From NCBI RefSeq assembly GCF_000340215.1, contig NW_006921532.1:1653337-1717336 (forward strand): DNA of 64,000 bases, given 5' to 3'. Positions 46,201 to 55,730 of the stretch are shown one piece after another. Origin of the DNA: Pseudocercospora fijiensis CIRAD86. Lineage: Eukaryota; Ascomycota; Dothideomycetes; Mycosphaerellales; Mycosphaerellaceae. Below the pieces are notes generated by a model. The model had not been told where the DNA came from, made no database searches, and saw only the letters and a program-made list of their open reading frames with translations. The translations under genes and the position numbers were made by a program. Within the stretch, counting starts at the first letter, position 1. Each line of letters begins with the position of its first letter.

Positions 46201-46777
46201 TGGTCTCCCACGTAGTCTCTGATGAAGTGGTAGTGTTGGGCACCGACGAGTCATCAGTATTACTGGTGCTTGATGCGACAGCCGGCTCTGGGGACGACAC
46301 TCCTGAAGTGCCATTCACGACCTTGCTTTCAACTTTGGTGCGCTCAACTGCGCTGTCCTTTGCTGGCACACTCTTGGCCGACTCCTGAGCAGCCTTTCGC
46401 GATTCAAGCTTCTCGCCAACACTAGCCTCCACATCATCTGCCCAGTTGCCATTTGGCCCAAGCTCGGAGAAGTTGCCAGTCGCGGGTGTCGCAGTGCCCG
46501 AATTGACTTTACTCGAGGGAGTCTGCGAGGTTGCCGTCGAGGCATGACCCTTTGCGGCCTGTGCATAGGAAAAGCCGCTCGGGCTTTGGATAGAAGCAGC
46601 CATCACGTTCGGCGCGACGCTGCTCGGTGCGGAAAGACTGTTGGGTGGAAGCGCGTGGGCGTCACACTGCCCGTACTCTGGTCTGCCCACTTGGGCGTTT
46701 TCCAAAGATTTACCAGCAGCCGCCGCTACTGCTCCTGCTCTTCTCCGGGCCTGGTAGAAGCTGGCTGGCGCTACCAC
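43205..46777 (-). CDS. LARP1-like La-motif RNA-binding protein
   Basis: One uninterrupted frame of 1190 residues. The first 700 residues are low-complexity: Ser/Thr/Lys/Glu-rich with an RGG-like patch (GERGGRGGASTRGRGG near 430) and other Gly/Arg patches. The La motif is at about 732-826 (QLEYYFSIDNLLKDMFLRKNM, later IANFNRIKHLTQD). Near the C-terminus (about 1075-1180) the pattern LYQFWSHFLIRNFNNKVYGEF, then a Phe-Tyr block, fits DM15 repeats, the cap-binding region of LARP1. La motif plus DM15 argues for the LARP1 branch rather than a simple Sro9/Slr1 type. The expected role is in translation or stability of mRNAs encoding ribosomal proteins. The DM15 assignment is by pattern only. No introns are needed. 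Confidence 0.85.
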   Translation of the reverse strand: MVAPASFYQARRRAGAVAAAAGKSLENAQVGRPEYGQCDAHALPPNSLSAPSSVAPNVMAASIQSPSGFSYAQAAKGHASTATSQTPSSKVNSGTATPATGNFSELGPNGNWADDVEASVGEKLESRKAAQESAKSVPAKDSAVERTKVESKVVNGTSGVSSPEPAVASSTSNTDDSSVPNTTTSSETTWETKSQNSEPSWIAERKERQNHDKTEKSDERSSRKSGKKGDKDAKEASTPKPEPKLVVLTESTPPAVNPWARRAEEQKARAVSLPQPSKPSPVASPAPANKENQKPQADARKKANSVTSIAREVDQPSATETKKPQGKRANVRTNVRQNSKTTTETARTDSTPPVPRAAQREAQSLPNLTAVPPPVKDEISWPTPDKADKAEDKDRKERPAEKEIESTGDADAAEAKPREKTKWTPYAVTPNIVWETEEMNRPRGSGERGGRGGASTRGRGGLRGGPNGSKGDRNAPRKEGSQSETDAGKETSSRDRSDVAERESMPPPPKPTRQSAADASRDGSRTRAQNQAKNSTHSISGGEGIAPSQKVTETYRTKSPENLEARDVKIPEPIPRQGSDAETTREAVDTARESSKKLSADSKKESRSFDQREWNGAPRGGKRNGRGRGGSREYTNGHQAAQAFVNGHADLTAAFGVPASYQSGRGVFGFSQQGRGSWRGSGPRSQSIPIDNTFPQRFATYGPAAQLPPVQTYYPGMYDFGGVPMTAMPYPPYIDHTYLMDMVSTQLEYYFSIDNLLKDMFLRKNMDSQGYVFLDIIANFNRIKHLTQDKELLKAVCLKSDNIDIRYGVDDGKLRLRKREGWDQFLLPKEQRDVSVQNDDPQELRRPEVPQQLFVAPPPPYRGPLSAGVPDAQHRRSFDPGYAVNGSQYHPFSLLGEQYGELTNGDDHRGRATKSPIRENSVSPGQSFVGASGHAHHEPDVFPDDQMHILTVVVKPSSAKQPHASRTFSNGSIDTRSIFTEMEKSNDEGAKPKTNGEPLVNGSSSPSISRHASPSHDRSPEKSNGKGYTLLWIKDKEIPTEQYPENSTHEPYHALRVRALSQREEAATGTCPYDLDVLYQFWSHFLIRNFNNKVYGEFKFFANNDAQERHNDTGLQNLVQFYAKALSSPSPIREHVVKDYVELVKNEPAILQGAAFKQLRQAYRDGALNVKNRKKLTDLLDQDMKDRLDA

Positions 46778-48605
46778 CGAGCGCTCACAGCCCGCCGCGC
46801 TGCGGAAGCTGTGTCGGTGCTAGCTGAGTGAATAGGCCTGCGGAATGTAGATGCTGTAGAGGAATGGATGCGGAGAGCGACGCACGCCGGGCTCTGATGC
46901 GGGTGGGCAGGCGAAGGAGTGCCGGAGCGGAGAAGCGGCGGTGTTTGCGTGTCGAAGGGGGATGCACGGGTCCAGCAGGCGATGGAGGGCGTGTCTAGGC
47001 TGGTCAGTCAGTGTGGTGGTGCGTGAGCATGGGCGTGGGCGTGTGCTGGAGGGTGGGACAGCGGGTGGTGAGTGATGTTGTGCGTGGTGCGTGGTGGGAG
47101 TGGATGGAGGAAGCTCACACTCTCTCGAAAAAGAAGTGAAGTTTGAGGCCAAGGCCAAGCCCCGGCGGAGAACAGCAAATGAGGTCTGCCGCAGATGATT
47201 ATTGTATGCGAGGCGTCAGTGACCAGGTCGAATGACGTTCTGGCACGACGGCGGGACAGGTTGGCAAATAAACGAGGTTGAGATACACGCACGGTGCGGC
47301 ATGCACGAAGGAAAGCAATTTCGAGCACAGCACAGCACAGTACGGGTTGAAGAAGAAAAGTGGATACATGTATTCCTGAGGTGTCGTGTCCGCAGCCCGT
47401 AGCCCGTGGTCCTTCGCCACAGCCGAAAAGCGAAAAGCAAGCTACACCCTCTGTCAAGGTTACGGTGGTATTATCATACCCTGTGGACGAGTCTCCGAGC
47501 CCTGCGACCTGTTTTATCTGTGTTATTATTAACACGTAGTAGGAGAAGGCTGAAGCAGATTATGCCTGTATTAAGTTAGCATCTACCACTTCACTTGCCA
47601 GAGGGTGCAGGTTTAGTTCTGCTTCTACTGCAATGCCATAGCCGCAGGGCCACAGGCACTCGACAGTCTCGACTCCCGCCGCCGTTGCTTTGCGATGTCT
47701 TACTTGGCCTGGTGCCTTGCTCCCTTCAGGCTTCAGGTATTCTACGGCGGCCGAAAGCGCACATTGCAGGCATTGGTGAACGATCAACTTCAGCTTCATG
47801 CTGTGAATAATGCCGCTACCCGTCCGCTCCTGCGCCCATTTCGTTCCTCCTTCATCCTCCACTCCATCACTCACGCCTCCTCCTCCTCCTCCTGCTGCCG
47901 CTCGCGTCTGTGCCAAGCATATGCGTGAGTCGACACGCTGCGTGTCAGTCAGCGATCAAGGATGCCGGTAGAATATCACCGCGAGGTGGCCGAGGAGGGG
48001 GGCACTGCTTTTGCTCCGCTTTCGCGTGGACACACTCTCGAAGCGACGGCCGCAACAATTCAGCGTTCCGGCTCTACTTCTAGCCATGCATGGAACGAGT
48101 AAAACTCGCTGCATCACTGTTGGGTAACTTCGGCTATGGCAGAGCTTCGTGCCAGCTCTGACTTCACCCCCGTTCAGAGCCATTATTCGCCGGCGGAACT
48201 CAAAGAAGATCATGCCAGCCTCAAGTCGTCCACCCTAAAGTGAGGGAGCATAGTGGTGTGATTGATTTGCCCGCCATCGTTACCAATATAAGTCGTCTAA
48301 ACGAAAACAATTCTGGAATATTGCAAAGACAGGACACCGTAAGTAGGAGAGTACTGATATGGAGAAGACGGCACTGTCATGGCTCTACATAATTTTGGCT
48401 GCTTGTACTTGTGCAACTGCTGAAGCCGCGCGCTTAAAGTGGATCCATCTTCTACATCTTCGAAACAACTCCCGAGCACAACAACCAGAACTAAGCGCCG
48501 AACGAACGCTATGGCTGTTTTCAAACGTTCTGTTAGTTGTATGCAGAGAGAATTCACCATCTTGCCCTCCTTTAGCATACTCCGAAAACTCAGCTCCATC
48601 ATGAA
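46778..48605. other. Long intergenic region upstream of LARP1-like gene
   Basis: About 1.8 kb. The LARP-proximal 400 bp is GT- and CAC-rich with several short upstream frames on the minus strand, likely leader sequence. A plus-strand frame at 48359-48604 encodes 81 residues with a good signal-peptide-like start (MEKTALSWLYIILAACTCATA) and may be a missed first exon of the next gene. Nothing else is recognised. Confidence 0.45.
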
Positions 48606-49253
48606 ATGGCCAGCAACGGTGAAAATGCAGCATCAACCTCAACACTTACATTACGACCCAGCAGCAGTAGCAGAGAGGACGACGCGATTTCCACCTCGAC
48701 TATAACGCTTTCGCATTTCCCTCTAGGACCTACGACCGAAGTCATTACTTCAGTCGTCCGCCTTTCTCCCTCCACAACAAGCACAAGCACAAAAAGCTCA
48801 GCTCCATCGAACACAAACACACCCGTGACAGTCTTCATAACGAAGACTAATTCAGTGGCAACCAGCTCCTCATCAACCACGAGCGTAATACCAATCAGCA
48901 TCGTGCCTGTGAGCATCAATTCCACCTCGACGTCCAGCGGCACGTCCACATCTATAAATTCCACCACAACTCCGCAATTCTTCAACCCAGTACCTCAAAG
49001 CGAAGGGCCGTCATGTTGGGAACCGACTGAACCTTGTGGGACTGCAGTACTGGCTGCATCTGGTGCGGCTGGACTGGCATTTTTGACAACGTTGGCATGC
49101 TTTCTGTATTTTCGGCGTCGGACGAAGAGATTGCAACAGGAAGCGCGGACTGAGGGGGAGGAGAAGGCTGTCTCTAGTGCTGGAGATTCTGATGTACCTC
49201 GAATGGTGAACCAGAACCGAGGACCGGTCTTCATGGGATATAAGTTTCGGTGA
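48606..49253 (+). CDS. Ser/Thr-rich single-pass membrane protein
   Basis: The open frame gives 215 residues. About 120 residues are Ser/Thr-rich, suited to O-mannosylation. A short Cys-containing stretch follows (SCWEPTEPCGT), then one transmembrane helix (AVLAASGAAGLAFLTTLACF, about 145-165), a basic stop-transfer RRRTKR, and a 40-residue cytosolic tail. This is the layout of fungal cell-wall or mid2-like surface sensors, but no known domain is present. As written it lacks a signal peptide. The start may therefore be wrong: an upstream frame from 48359 begins with a signal-peptide-like sequence and an acceptor CAG lies at about 48630, so a spliced 5' exon is plausible. Confidence 0.6.
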   Translation: MASNGENAASTSTLTLRPSSSSREDDAISTSTITLSHFPLGPTTEVITSVVRLSPSTTSTSTKSSAPSNTNTPVTVFITKTNSVATSSSSTTSVIPISIVPVSINSTSTSSGTSTSINSTTTPQFFNPVPQSEGPSCWEPTEPCGTAVLAASGAAGLAFLTTLACFLYFRRRTKRLQQEARTEGEEKAVSSAGDSDVPRMVNQNRGPVFMGYKFR

Positions 49254-49565
49254 TTGCGGGTTTTGATGAGATTGCAGCGAACCAAGGGCATGTAAGCCAA
49301 CGATACGGACGGTCATGGACAACTCGAGGTCCAAAGGTCTCTTCGGTCGCCCGACAAGCACGGAGTAGCCATCTAGAAGCAGGGTCGTTGCAGCACCACA
49401 GAATCTTCTTGTTTCATTGACTGAGAAGGTCATGGAGCAGTCGAGATCTTCGAGATCAGAATTCCATACCAGCAGCAAAAAACCCCATTCCTGGTCGTGC
49501 TTAACATCGACCTTTCCAAACGCCTCGCTAAAATACCAATCATGAATAAAGCAGGTTTTGCTGGC
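49254..49565. other. Intergenic between convergent genes
   Basis: 312 bp between two 3' ends; nothing recognised. Confidence 0.5.
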
Positions 49566-50357
49566 TCATGCGGCCGCCTCAACTTCTTGCATCGCAGTGT
49601 CATTCGCTTCCGCCGGCGATACCGCAGCACTCCCCTCTTCCTCTTCCTTCACGCCATTCTGCTGGGCCTGAATATTCGTACTCCTTTCCTCCAATCTAGG
49701 CCTCCATTCATGAATCTTCTGCACCGGCCCACCCTCGACCACAACTTCTCTATCCTCTGCCGCCCGTCCCAGCACCGTACCTTGAAACCTCTCATCCCCA
49801 CCCACCTTTCCACCATGCTTCTTCTTGAGTGCCGTAAAGAAATCGTCCTCTTTGACCACGCTTCCACCAACACCAACTACCGGCGCAGCACCCGCGACAC
49901 TCAAGTCCTTCTCCAAGCCTGCGACTCTCTGGATCTCGCGATACTGTGGAGAATCGTACCATTTCGTGAACTCCCTCACGTCTTTCGTGTCTTCGTCATC
50001 GCGTTTTCGTTTCTCGGCTTGCATCCGCTTCGCTCCACCCTGAGGCACGTCTGCGACTTCGGAGAGTGGTTTGCGCATGCGCTCTTTCCAGCCTTCTTCT
50101 GAGGGCGAGGTAAGAGGGATCAGGACAGCGCAGTCTGAGAGAGCCATGCGGACGTCTGTGATTGTCGGGACGGGATCATTGTGAGAAGACCAGGCATGTT
50201 GAGCTGTAGTCTGGGCGAGTAATAGCAGATGTCGTTCAGCAAGGTTGACCAAAGTGTCGAGGACGGAGGGTTTGGTGCTGTGGAAGCCTGCGGCGCGAAG
50301 AGTGTGGATGATCGCTGGTCGCAAGAGGGCGCGGTGGAGGTCTTGCGCTTGCGACAT
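49566..50357 (-). CDS. TAF3-like histone-fold (bromodomain-associated) protein
   Basis: A single exon of 263 residues. The first 85 residues form a histone fold of the bromodomain-associated type (LHRALLRPAIIHTLRAAGF, then VLDTLVNLAERHLLLLAQ, then TITDVRMAL). This is seen in TFIID subunits TAF3 and TAF8 and related SAGA factors. Next come a Lys/Arg-rich linker with KRKRDDED, a FTKWYDSPQYREIQR helix and an acidic C-terminus. There is no PHD finger or TAF8 C-terminal domain, so the short fungal TAF3-like class fits best; a TAF8-type role is the alternative. Expected function is pairing with TAF10 in the transcription initiation complex. It is divergent from NTH1. Confidence 0.75.
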   Translation of the reverse strand: MSQAQDLHRALLRPAIIHTLRAAGFHSTKPSVLDTLVNLAERHLLLLAQTTAQHAWSSHNDPVPTITDVRMALSDCAVLIPLTSPSEEGWKERMRKPLSEVADVPQGGAKRMQAEKRKRDDEDTKDVREFTKWYDSPQYREIQRVAGLEKDLSVAGAAPVVGVGGSVVKEDDFFTALKKKHGGKVGGDERFQGTVLGRAAEDREVVVEGGPVQKIHEWRPRLEERSTNIQAQQNGVKEEEEGSAAVSPAEANDTAMQEVEAAA

Positions 50358-50789
50358 GATCGCGATGGTATGAATGTTGTTGCTGCAGTGTTATCGGATG
50401 ATCATGTTGATGCTGTGCTGAGTGCGACGATTTGCGCTTCACTCGGTCGTTGGAAGAGACTCAGAGAGGTGGAAGTTCGACGTCGCTGCGACTTCACATG
50501 CACCAGCCACACACACCTCGACGCGAGGTCACTCGCATAAGCCGCATCACAAGCAACTTGACAGTCGTGAGCACTCACGGCAGGAAGCAAAGATCACATG
50601 CATCAAACTCCAACACCAACTGTGGAATAGATCAGATGCCAGGAGAAATGATCGAACATTTGGCAGGCAATTGATGACGCTTTCGAGGTAGGGCGCGTAC
50701 ACTTCTCTCCATCCCGTGCCAGACCCTTTCCCCTGACCATCACCTCTCGTCTCATTGGAGCTTCCTCTTACAATCATTCGTTAACACCC
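50358..50789. promoter_or_regulatory. Divergent promoter, TAF3-like / NTH1
   Basis: 432 bp between opposite start codons. CACAC- and CTC-rich patches are present but no motif is named. Confidence 0.5.
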
Positions 50790-52031
50790 ATGCGGACCTC
50801 TCGTCTCTCTCGGGAGACTGCGCATCTCGTGAAGGCGCTTTCGCCCAAGAAAGCAACAGCTGCATTTAGACGATCACTTCGTGGCTTTGCAGCAGAAACG
50901 ACCAGCAATGTCTCGGATGCTGAGCTCTCAGATCCACCTGCAAGTCCCGAGCTCGATCGCGCAGCAACAAATGGCAGTGTACGCAAACGGAAACGGGATG
51001 ATTTAGCCCCAGAAGCAGCACCGACATCCATCGAAACTCGACGTTCGCCACGAAAGGCACCCAAGCTTGAGGATGGCGTTGAAAAGAAGCCAAGAAGACA
51101 ACCTGCGAAGAAGATCAAGAACGAGAATGGGGAGGTCGTTGGCGTCAGCCCTCCTACGAACTGGGAAGAGGTCTACAACATCACTGCCGAGATGAGGAAG
51201 ACTCGCCTTGCTCCGGTAGATACGATGGGATGCGAGAGTCTAGCAGAAGAAACGAGGTCCCCTCGAGACAGAAGACTGCAGACGCTCATTGCTTTGATGT
51301 TGAGCAGTCAGACGAAGGATACCGTCACCGCCGTCGCCATGAAGAATCTACAAGATGGTCTAGAGGGCGGCTTCAATTTGGAGGCTCTACTGGAAGTCGA
51401 TTCCCCAACGCTAAACTCGATGATCAACAAGGTCGGCTTTCACAACAATAAAACCAAGTTCATAAAGCAGGTAGCCGAGATTCTGCGAGACAAATTCAAT
51501 GGCGATATTCCAGACACTATCGAAGGATTGGTTTCGCTTCCAGGAGTTGGACCAAAGATGGCATATTTGTGCATGTCGTCAGCTTGGGGTAGGGACGAAG
51601 GCATTGGTGTTGATGTTCACGTGCACCGTATCACAAACCTATGGGGTTGGCACAAGACAAGCACGCCTGAGCAGACCCGGGAAGCATTAGAGTCATGGTT
51701 GCCAAAAGAAAAGTGGCACGATATCAATCACTTGCTCGTGGGTTTTGGACAGACGTTCTGCCCACCTGTCGGACGCGATTGCAGTCAATGCGAGTTGGGA
51801 GTAAAGAGGCTTTGTCCAGGAAGAACTGCAGGCAGTCCAAAGAAGAAGAGGGTCAAGCAGGAGATTGAAATTAAAGTGGAAGGGAACGAGGCTGTGGATC
51901 AGAAGAAGACTGTCGTGGAAGCTGACGATGCTGCTGCTACCGTAAAGATCAAGTCAGAGGATGTAGGCGAGGTTCAGACTTCTGCGAGAATACCTGATAT
52001 TGAGGACATCGCTGGGGATGTTGCTACATAG
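50790..52031 (+). CDS. NTH1: Endonuclease III homologue, DNA glycosylase/AP lyase
   Basis: A single exon of 413 residues. A basic N-terminal 130 residues (KKPRRQPAKKIK) could serve nuclear or mitochondrial targeting. The glycosylase core follows: MLSSQTKD near 170, the helix-hairpin-helix LPGVGPKMAYL with the catalytic Lys near 256, and VDVHVHRITNLWGW with the catalytic Asp near 275. An iron-sulphur cluster motif is at about 323-342. Cysteine spacing is C-x6-C-x2-C-x7-C, the last interval longer than the x5 of bacterial and human enzymes. The enzyme removes oxidised pyrimidines in base-excision repair. The last 70 residues are acidic/Lys-rich and variable. It lies 189 bp upstream of the FAM32A-like start on the same strand. 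Confidence 0.93.
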   Translation: MRTSRLSRETAHLVKALSPKKATAAFRRSLRGFAAETTSNVSDAELSDPPASPELDRAATNGSVRKRKRDDLAPEAAPTSIETRRSPRKAPKLEDGVEKKPRRQPAKKIKNENGEVVGVSPPTNWEEVYNITAEMRKTRLAPVDTMGCESLAEETRSPRDRRLQTLIALMLSSQTKDTVTAVAMKNLQDGLEGGFNLEALLEVDSPTLNSMINKVGFHNNKTKFIKQVAEILRDKFNGDIPDTIEGLVSLPGVGPKMAYLCMSSAWGRDEGIGVDVHVHRITNLWGWHKTSTPEQTREALESWLPKEKWHDINHLLVGFGQTFCPPVGRDCSQCELGVKRLCPGRTAGSPKKKRVKQEIEIKVEGNEAVDQKKTVVEADDAAATVKIKSEDVGEVQTSARIPDIEDIAGDVAT

Positions 52032-52220
52032 TAAAAATCCTAAGTGCTTATGCTTTGTCCAATTATTTACATGGTGCCCTGTTGTCAAGTAGCAAGTGAA
52101 AATGAGCTCGCCCTCGCCCCCAATATAGACGCAAGCTCAAATCTGGCCCGAGCTTTCGCGACTCCTCCAGACTTCAAGCTCTCTCTCTCCCTTGCTTCTC
52201 CCTCCTCTTCCAACACCACC

Positions 52221-52628
52221 ATGCCATCATCCGACTACAACAACGCCGTCGGCGGCGGCCTAAAACTAAAAGGCACCGGCGCGGGCATCGACAAGAAAAA
52301 GAAAAAGAAGAAAAAGGAACCCCAACCCAGCAACGAAACCACCAATTCCTCAGAAAAACTCCAAGATAGCAGCAACGAAAACAAAAAATCTCTAGCCATC
52401 CAAAAAGCCCTCGCCGAAGAAGACGAAGCAGACACCAAAGAGAAAGATTCGAAAGCTTATGGCAAAACTGAAGCGGAGCGTCGACATGAAGAGAGGAGAA
52501 GGAAAAGATTGGAGGAGAGATTGAAAAGGGAAGGGGTTTTGACACATAAGGAACGGGTGGAGCAGTTGAATAAGTATTTGAGTACGTTGAGTGAGCATAA
52601 TGATATGCCGAGGATTGGACCTGGGTAA
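52221..52628 (+). CDS. FAM32A-like small nuclear protein
   Basis: The ATG at 52221 is chosen over an in-frame ATG at 52044 because the product then starts MPSSDYNNAVGGGLKLKG, matching the short N-terminus and GGxLKLKG motif of the FAM32A/DUF1754 family. The protein has 135 residues: a polylysine run (KKKKKKKK) near residue 28, a polar middle, and the conserved C-terminal block KTEAERRHEERRRKRLEERL, then THKERVEQLNKYLSTLSEHND and PRIGPG. Human FAM32A is a spliceosome C*-complex component that promotes exon ligation; a similar role here is inferred from family. Lysines use mixed AAA/AAG codons. Confidence 0.88.
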   Translation: MPSSDYNNAVGGGLKLKGTGAGIDKKKKKKKKEPQPSNETTNSSEKLQDSSNENKKSLAIQKALAEEDEADTKEKDSKAYGKTEAERRHEERRRKRLEERLKREGVLTHKERVEQLNKYLSTLSEHNDMPRIGPG

Positions 52629-52814
52629 GATTCGCTCGCGAGAGGAAGAGGACTCTGGGCATGGTATGATGGTTGGAAAGCATGTTCACGAGGTCGTGGG
52701 CAGAGCGGCAAAAGCTTTGCGCGAATGGAGCAGCGGATATGTTTGCGCAAATAACCATCGCCGTGTCTGGCATGTTTGCGACATGATCAACAATCGATCG
52801 AGCAAAACTAGGCA

Positions 52815-53102
52815 ATGACCTCCCCCGCGCGAGAGTCGGTTCAGGCTCAGGCAATACCACAAGTCATCACCAACCACGACGACCATACTTCCGGGACAGT
52901 TCAGAATGCGGGAACCATCGAAAGTCAGCAGTATATCCACACAGCGCCACTTACCAATTTTAATGCGCTCCACGATGCATCACATTCAATCTCGAAGCGG
53001 CGGGATCCAGAAGCAGAAGCATTTCGGCGCGCGAGACTGGAGATTTGGCTGAACGATTTAGATCCATTGGATGATCCCTACCAAGAGATATCATTTCCAT
53101 AG
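52815..53102 (+). CDS. Small hypothetical protein
   Basis: An open frame of 95 residues starts at the ATG at 52815. The N-terminal half is polar; the C-terminal half contains a charged helix (RDPEAEAFRRARLEIWLNDLDPLDDPY), which looks protein-like. No domain or signal peptide. It follows the FAM32A-like gene by 186 bp on the same strand. The reverse strand is also open in part, so this is a weak call. Confidence 0.4.
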   Translation: MTSPARESVQAQAIPQVITNHDDHTSGTVQNAGTIESQQYIHTAPLTNFNALHDASHSISKRRDPEAEAFRRARLEIWLNDLDPLDDPYQEISFP

Positions 53103-53481
53103 GGCCGTGGACAGTCAGAGGACGATGGAAATGCTTTCTCGAAATTGATGATCGCTCAGCGATATCCTTTTTCAGCAGAGACTACCTAGTATGTTGTAGC
53201 CTTTCTTTCCTTTCCCTTCGCTTCTCAATTTGGCAAAGCTTGTGCGCTTAAATATACTCGCTCTTGTAATGCATGCCCATAACAAATAAAAACAGCTTCG
53301 AAGCAAGGCTGATGATTTAGTGGGCTTTGAACATCGCCGCGTTCGCTAAAGTCGCTCAATCGCCGCAGAAAATGCCATCTTTACATCCTCAGACAAGGTC
53401 CCTCAGCTCTTTCGAAGTGATGCTGCAGTCATCGCCGAAAGGACTCCTGTGAGGTCCGCCACCTCTTGTGGTAGGAGACGC
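53103..53481. other. Intergenic between convergent genes
   Basis: 379 bp, AT-richer than its neighbours, with AATAAA at 53282-53290 that may be a polyadenylation signal for the plus-strand genes. Confidence 0.45.
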
Positions 53482-54737
53482 CTAGTCACATCTAACAGTG
53501 TAGGTGCGGTCGACGTGGATCTTCTGGCCATAGCCACCCATCTTCTGGATCTCAAAGTCGATGCTATCCTGATCTGAGCCCACGTGGCTGGCCTTGGTCG
53601 GTGTGTCGCCATCGCCAACAAGTGTGCCGTCTCCCAGAAGCTCTTTCTCGCTGGTGTAGTTGCCGCTACTGCCGCCAGTCTTGGTGTGAGGCGAGACAAC
53701 GAGATCTCGGTTACGCTTGACTTGGTGCGGTGCCGCGATATTGTCGCTCTTGGTATTCGTCGACGCCCACATGCTAGAAAGGGGGAGAAACGTAGCGACG
53801 ACCATCGGCATGAGGCTGTAGATCTGAGAGAACTGGACCACGAAGTAGGTGAGGAGACCGAAGATGACTGAGAAGAAAGTTAGTACAAGCACTGGATGGA
53901 TCTGGAGGTTTATGGGCACTTACCTGGAATGAACAATGTCTGACAGCCCATGACGAAGATGATCTGCATGGGACCAAACTGCTTCATGCCCATGGTGCGG
54001 CGCTGGTAGATGGCATGTCCGAGCTTGGCACAGAAGATGGCGCTGAAGAAGATGATGCTGCAAATGACGCTGATGTTGGTGGCGGATGCCATGGTACTCA
54101 CCAGCGCTCGCTCTGCCGGACCCTTAGTGTCGACTTGGCTTATGCCGATTTTCGCGTTGACGACCATGGTGGCGAATCTTATACCGCAAACCACTACGGC
54201 GACGAGAGTGGTAACGGCAGTCACCAGGAGGCGAAGGCTTGTCTTCAAGGTGCAGCAGACTATGCGAACTTGGAAGAGCAGTGACAGTTCTATTGCCACA
54301 ATCACCAAGAAGTTCATAACCTCGCAGGCAATGCTGACACGGATGGCCTCGCCGACGTGCTCGTAGTAGCCGATCGACCAGTTGTAGACGTTGTAGAAGG
54401 GACCTTGCAGGGCAGTGCATGTGATGACACTGCGGACGAAGATGAGGACAAGTGCTGCAAGATTGAGGAAGAAGATGAAGCTGCGTCGCTTCTCAGGTCT
54501 TGTCATGACTGCAAGAATGGTCAGGAGGAGGATCGACAGGCCGATCTGGATGCCGTAAATGATGCCCATGATGACGGCTGTGTTCTGAAAGGTGATGACT
54601 GCGCGCATGACGAGGTCGACTTGGGTCTGTCCGTCTGGCATGGTGACGCTGAACTGCTGTTCGTAGGGATCGAAAGCAGGAGCGAGGACCCATGCGGAAT
54701 CTGGAATCTCGTCGGCCATGGCTGGCGATTGCTGCAA
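53482..54737 (-). CDS. STE2: Alpha-factor pheromone receptor (Ste2-type GPCR)
   Basis: Exons 54737-53924 and 53867-53482 give 399 residues. The 56-nt intron (GTAAGT to CAG) lies inside TM6 and joins MGCQTLFIP to VIFGLLTYF, the most conserved block of Ste2 receptors with the TM6 proline. Seven hydrophobic helices are visible. TM1 has a GIIYGIQIGLSILLL stretch containing a GxxxG-like spacing, and TM7 ends with LPLSSMWA, a Ste2 hallmark. The cytosolic tail of about 110 residues is Ser/Thr-rich with SEKELLGD and is the likely site of phosphorylation and endocytosis. The receptor binds the alpha-type peptide pheromone and acts through a G protein in mating, and in some fungi in chemotropism. A second ATG 6 codons in is an alternative start. 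Confidence 0.95.
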
Positions 54738-55656
54738 TGGCTTTGTTGAAGTTTGTCGATGTTGGTGGTCGAAAGCCGCTGCAGTTTGCTGCAGGTGGAC
54801 TTGAGCGGGAGAGCGAGGGCGAAGAGATAAAGGAGGTCAGGTGGTGTGCGAGGCGATATCAGTCTCGATCAGCTCAGACCAGGCGTTCGTGGTGCATGAA
54901 AGAAAAGCGAAACAAGAGCCGGCGTGCTGGAACAGACGACTTCTTGTAGCTTCTCGAACAATTGGCACGGAAACAATAGCCTCTGGTGGTCGCGAAGGAT
55001 TGTTCCTGGCAGCAATTGTTGTGGGTTGGGAGTGTTGTGCACGTGGTTGAGGAAGAACAATACTACGGCGCAGGTGAGTGAAGCGCCATGGTGTTGTGAG
55101 GATTGTGAGAGTGGGTGGAAGTGTGAGATTGGGTTATTTGAAGAGGCGAGATTGAAAGAGCTGTGAAGTTGCACTTTCCTCATGCGGAAGCGCTCAACGG
55201 CCACGAGCGCTGGAATTGACGGCACCTTTGCTCACGGGCTTTGCCACGCAACGGGGCAATGATTCCCATGGAAACTCCTACGACGATGCATTCGTTCGGT
55301 ATGGGTTTATTCAGCAACTAGTGGCATTTTGAGGTGCGGGCCTGCGACATGCTGCTGCTTCCCTGCCAAGGTCTCACAAAGAACAATCGTAAGGAAAGCG
55401 CGGACGCTCGGGCCACTGCTTGACAAGAACGCCATGGCATTTGTGCGAATTCCAGGCGTGCAGCAGAGCAGATATATTTGGCTTGATCACGATCAGGAGA
55501 AGATTTGCGAGTCGTGCTAAGTGCAAGGAGGGAAGAGCTCTCGTGGGCCGGTGAAGCGACAAGGAAGGTGCGACTGCCTTCTCGCGTAAAGAATATCTCA
55601 ACACTCGAGGTAGGTCAATATCGAGCTCAAGCACATTCACATTCACATTCACCCGC

Positions 55657-55689
<33 letters not shown>

Positions 55690-55730
55690 GCGCTGCTTGG
55701 CTTTGCTTGGGAGCATAAAGTCGCGCTGTC
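54738..55730. promoter_or_regulatory. Divergent region, STE2 / BRCT gene
   Basis: One kilobase between opposite start codons, without a supported gene. It contains the hexamer repeats listed separately at 55632-55690, just upstream of the BRCT gene. Confidence 0.5.
55632..55690. repeat. Hexamer microsatellites (ACATTC)n and (GTGCTC)n
   Basis: Three copies of a CATTCA-type hexamer (about 55633-55652) are followed by six copies of GCTCGT/GTGCTC (about 55656-55690), about 40 bp upstream of the proposed start codon of the BRCT gene. Confidence 0.85.
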
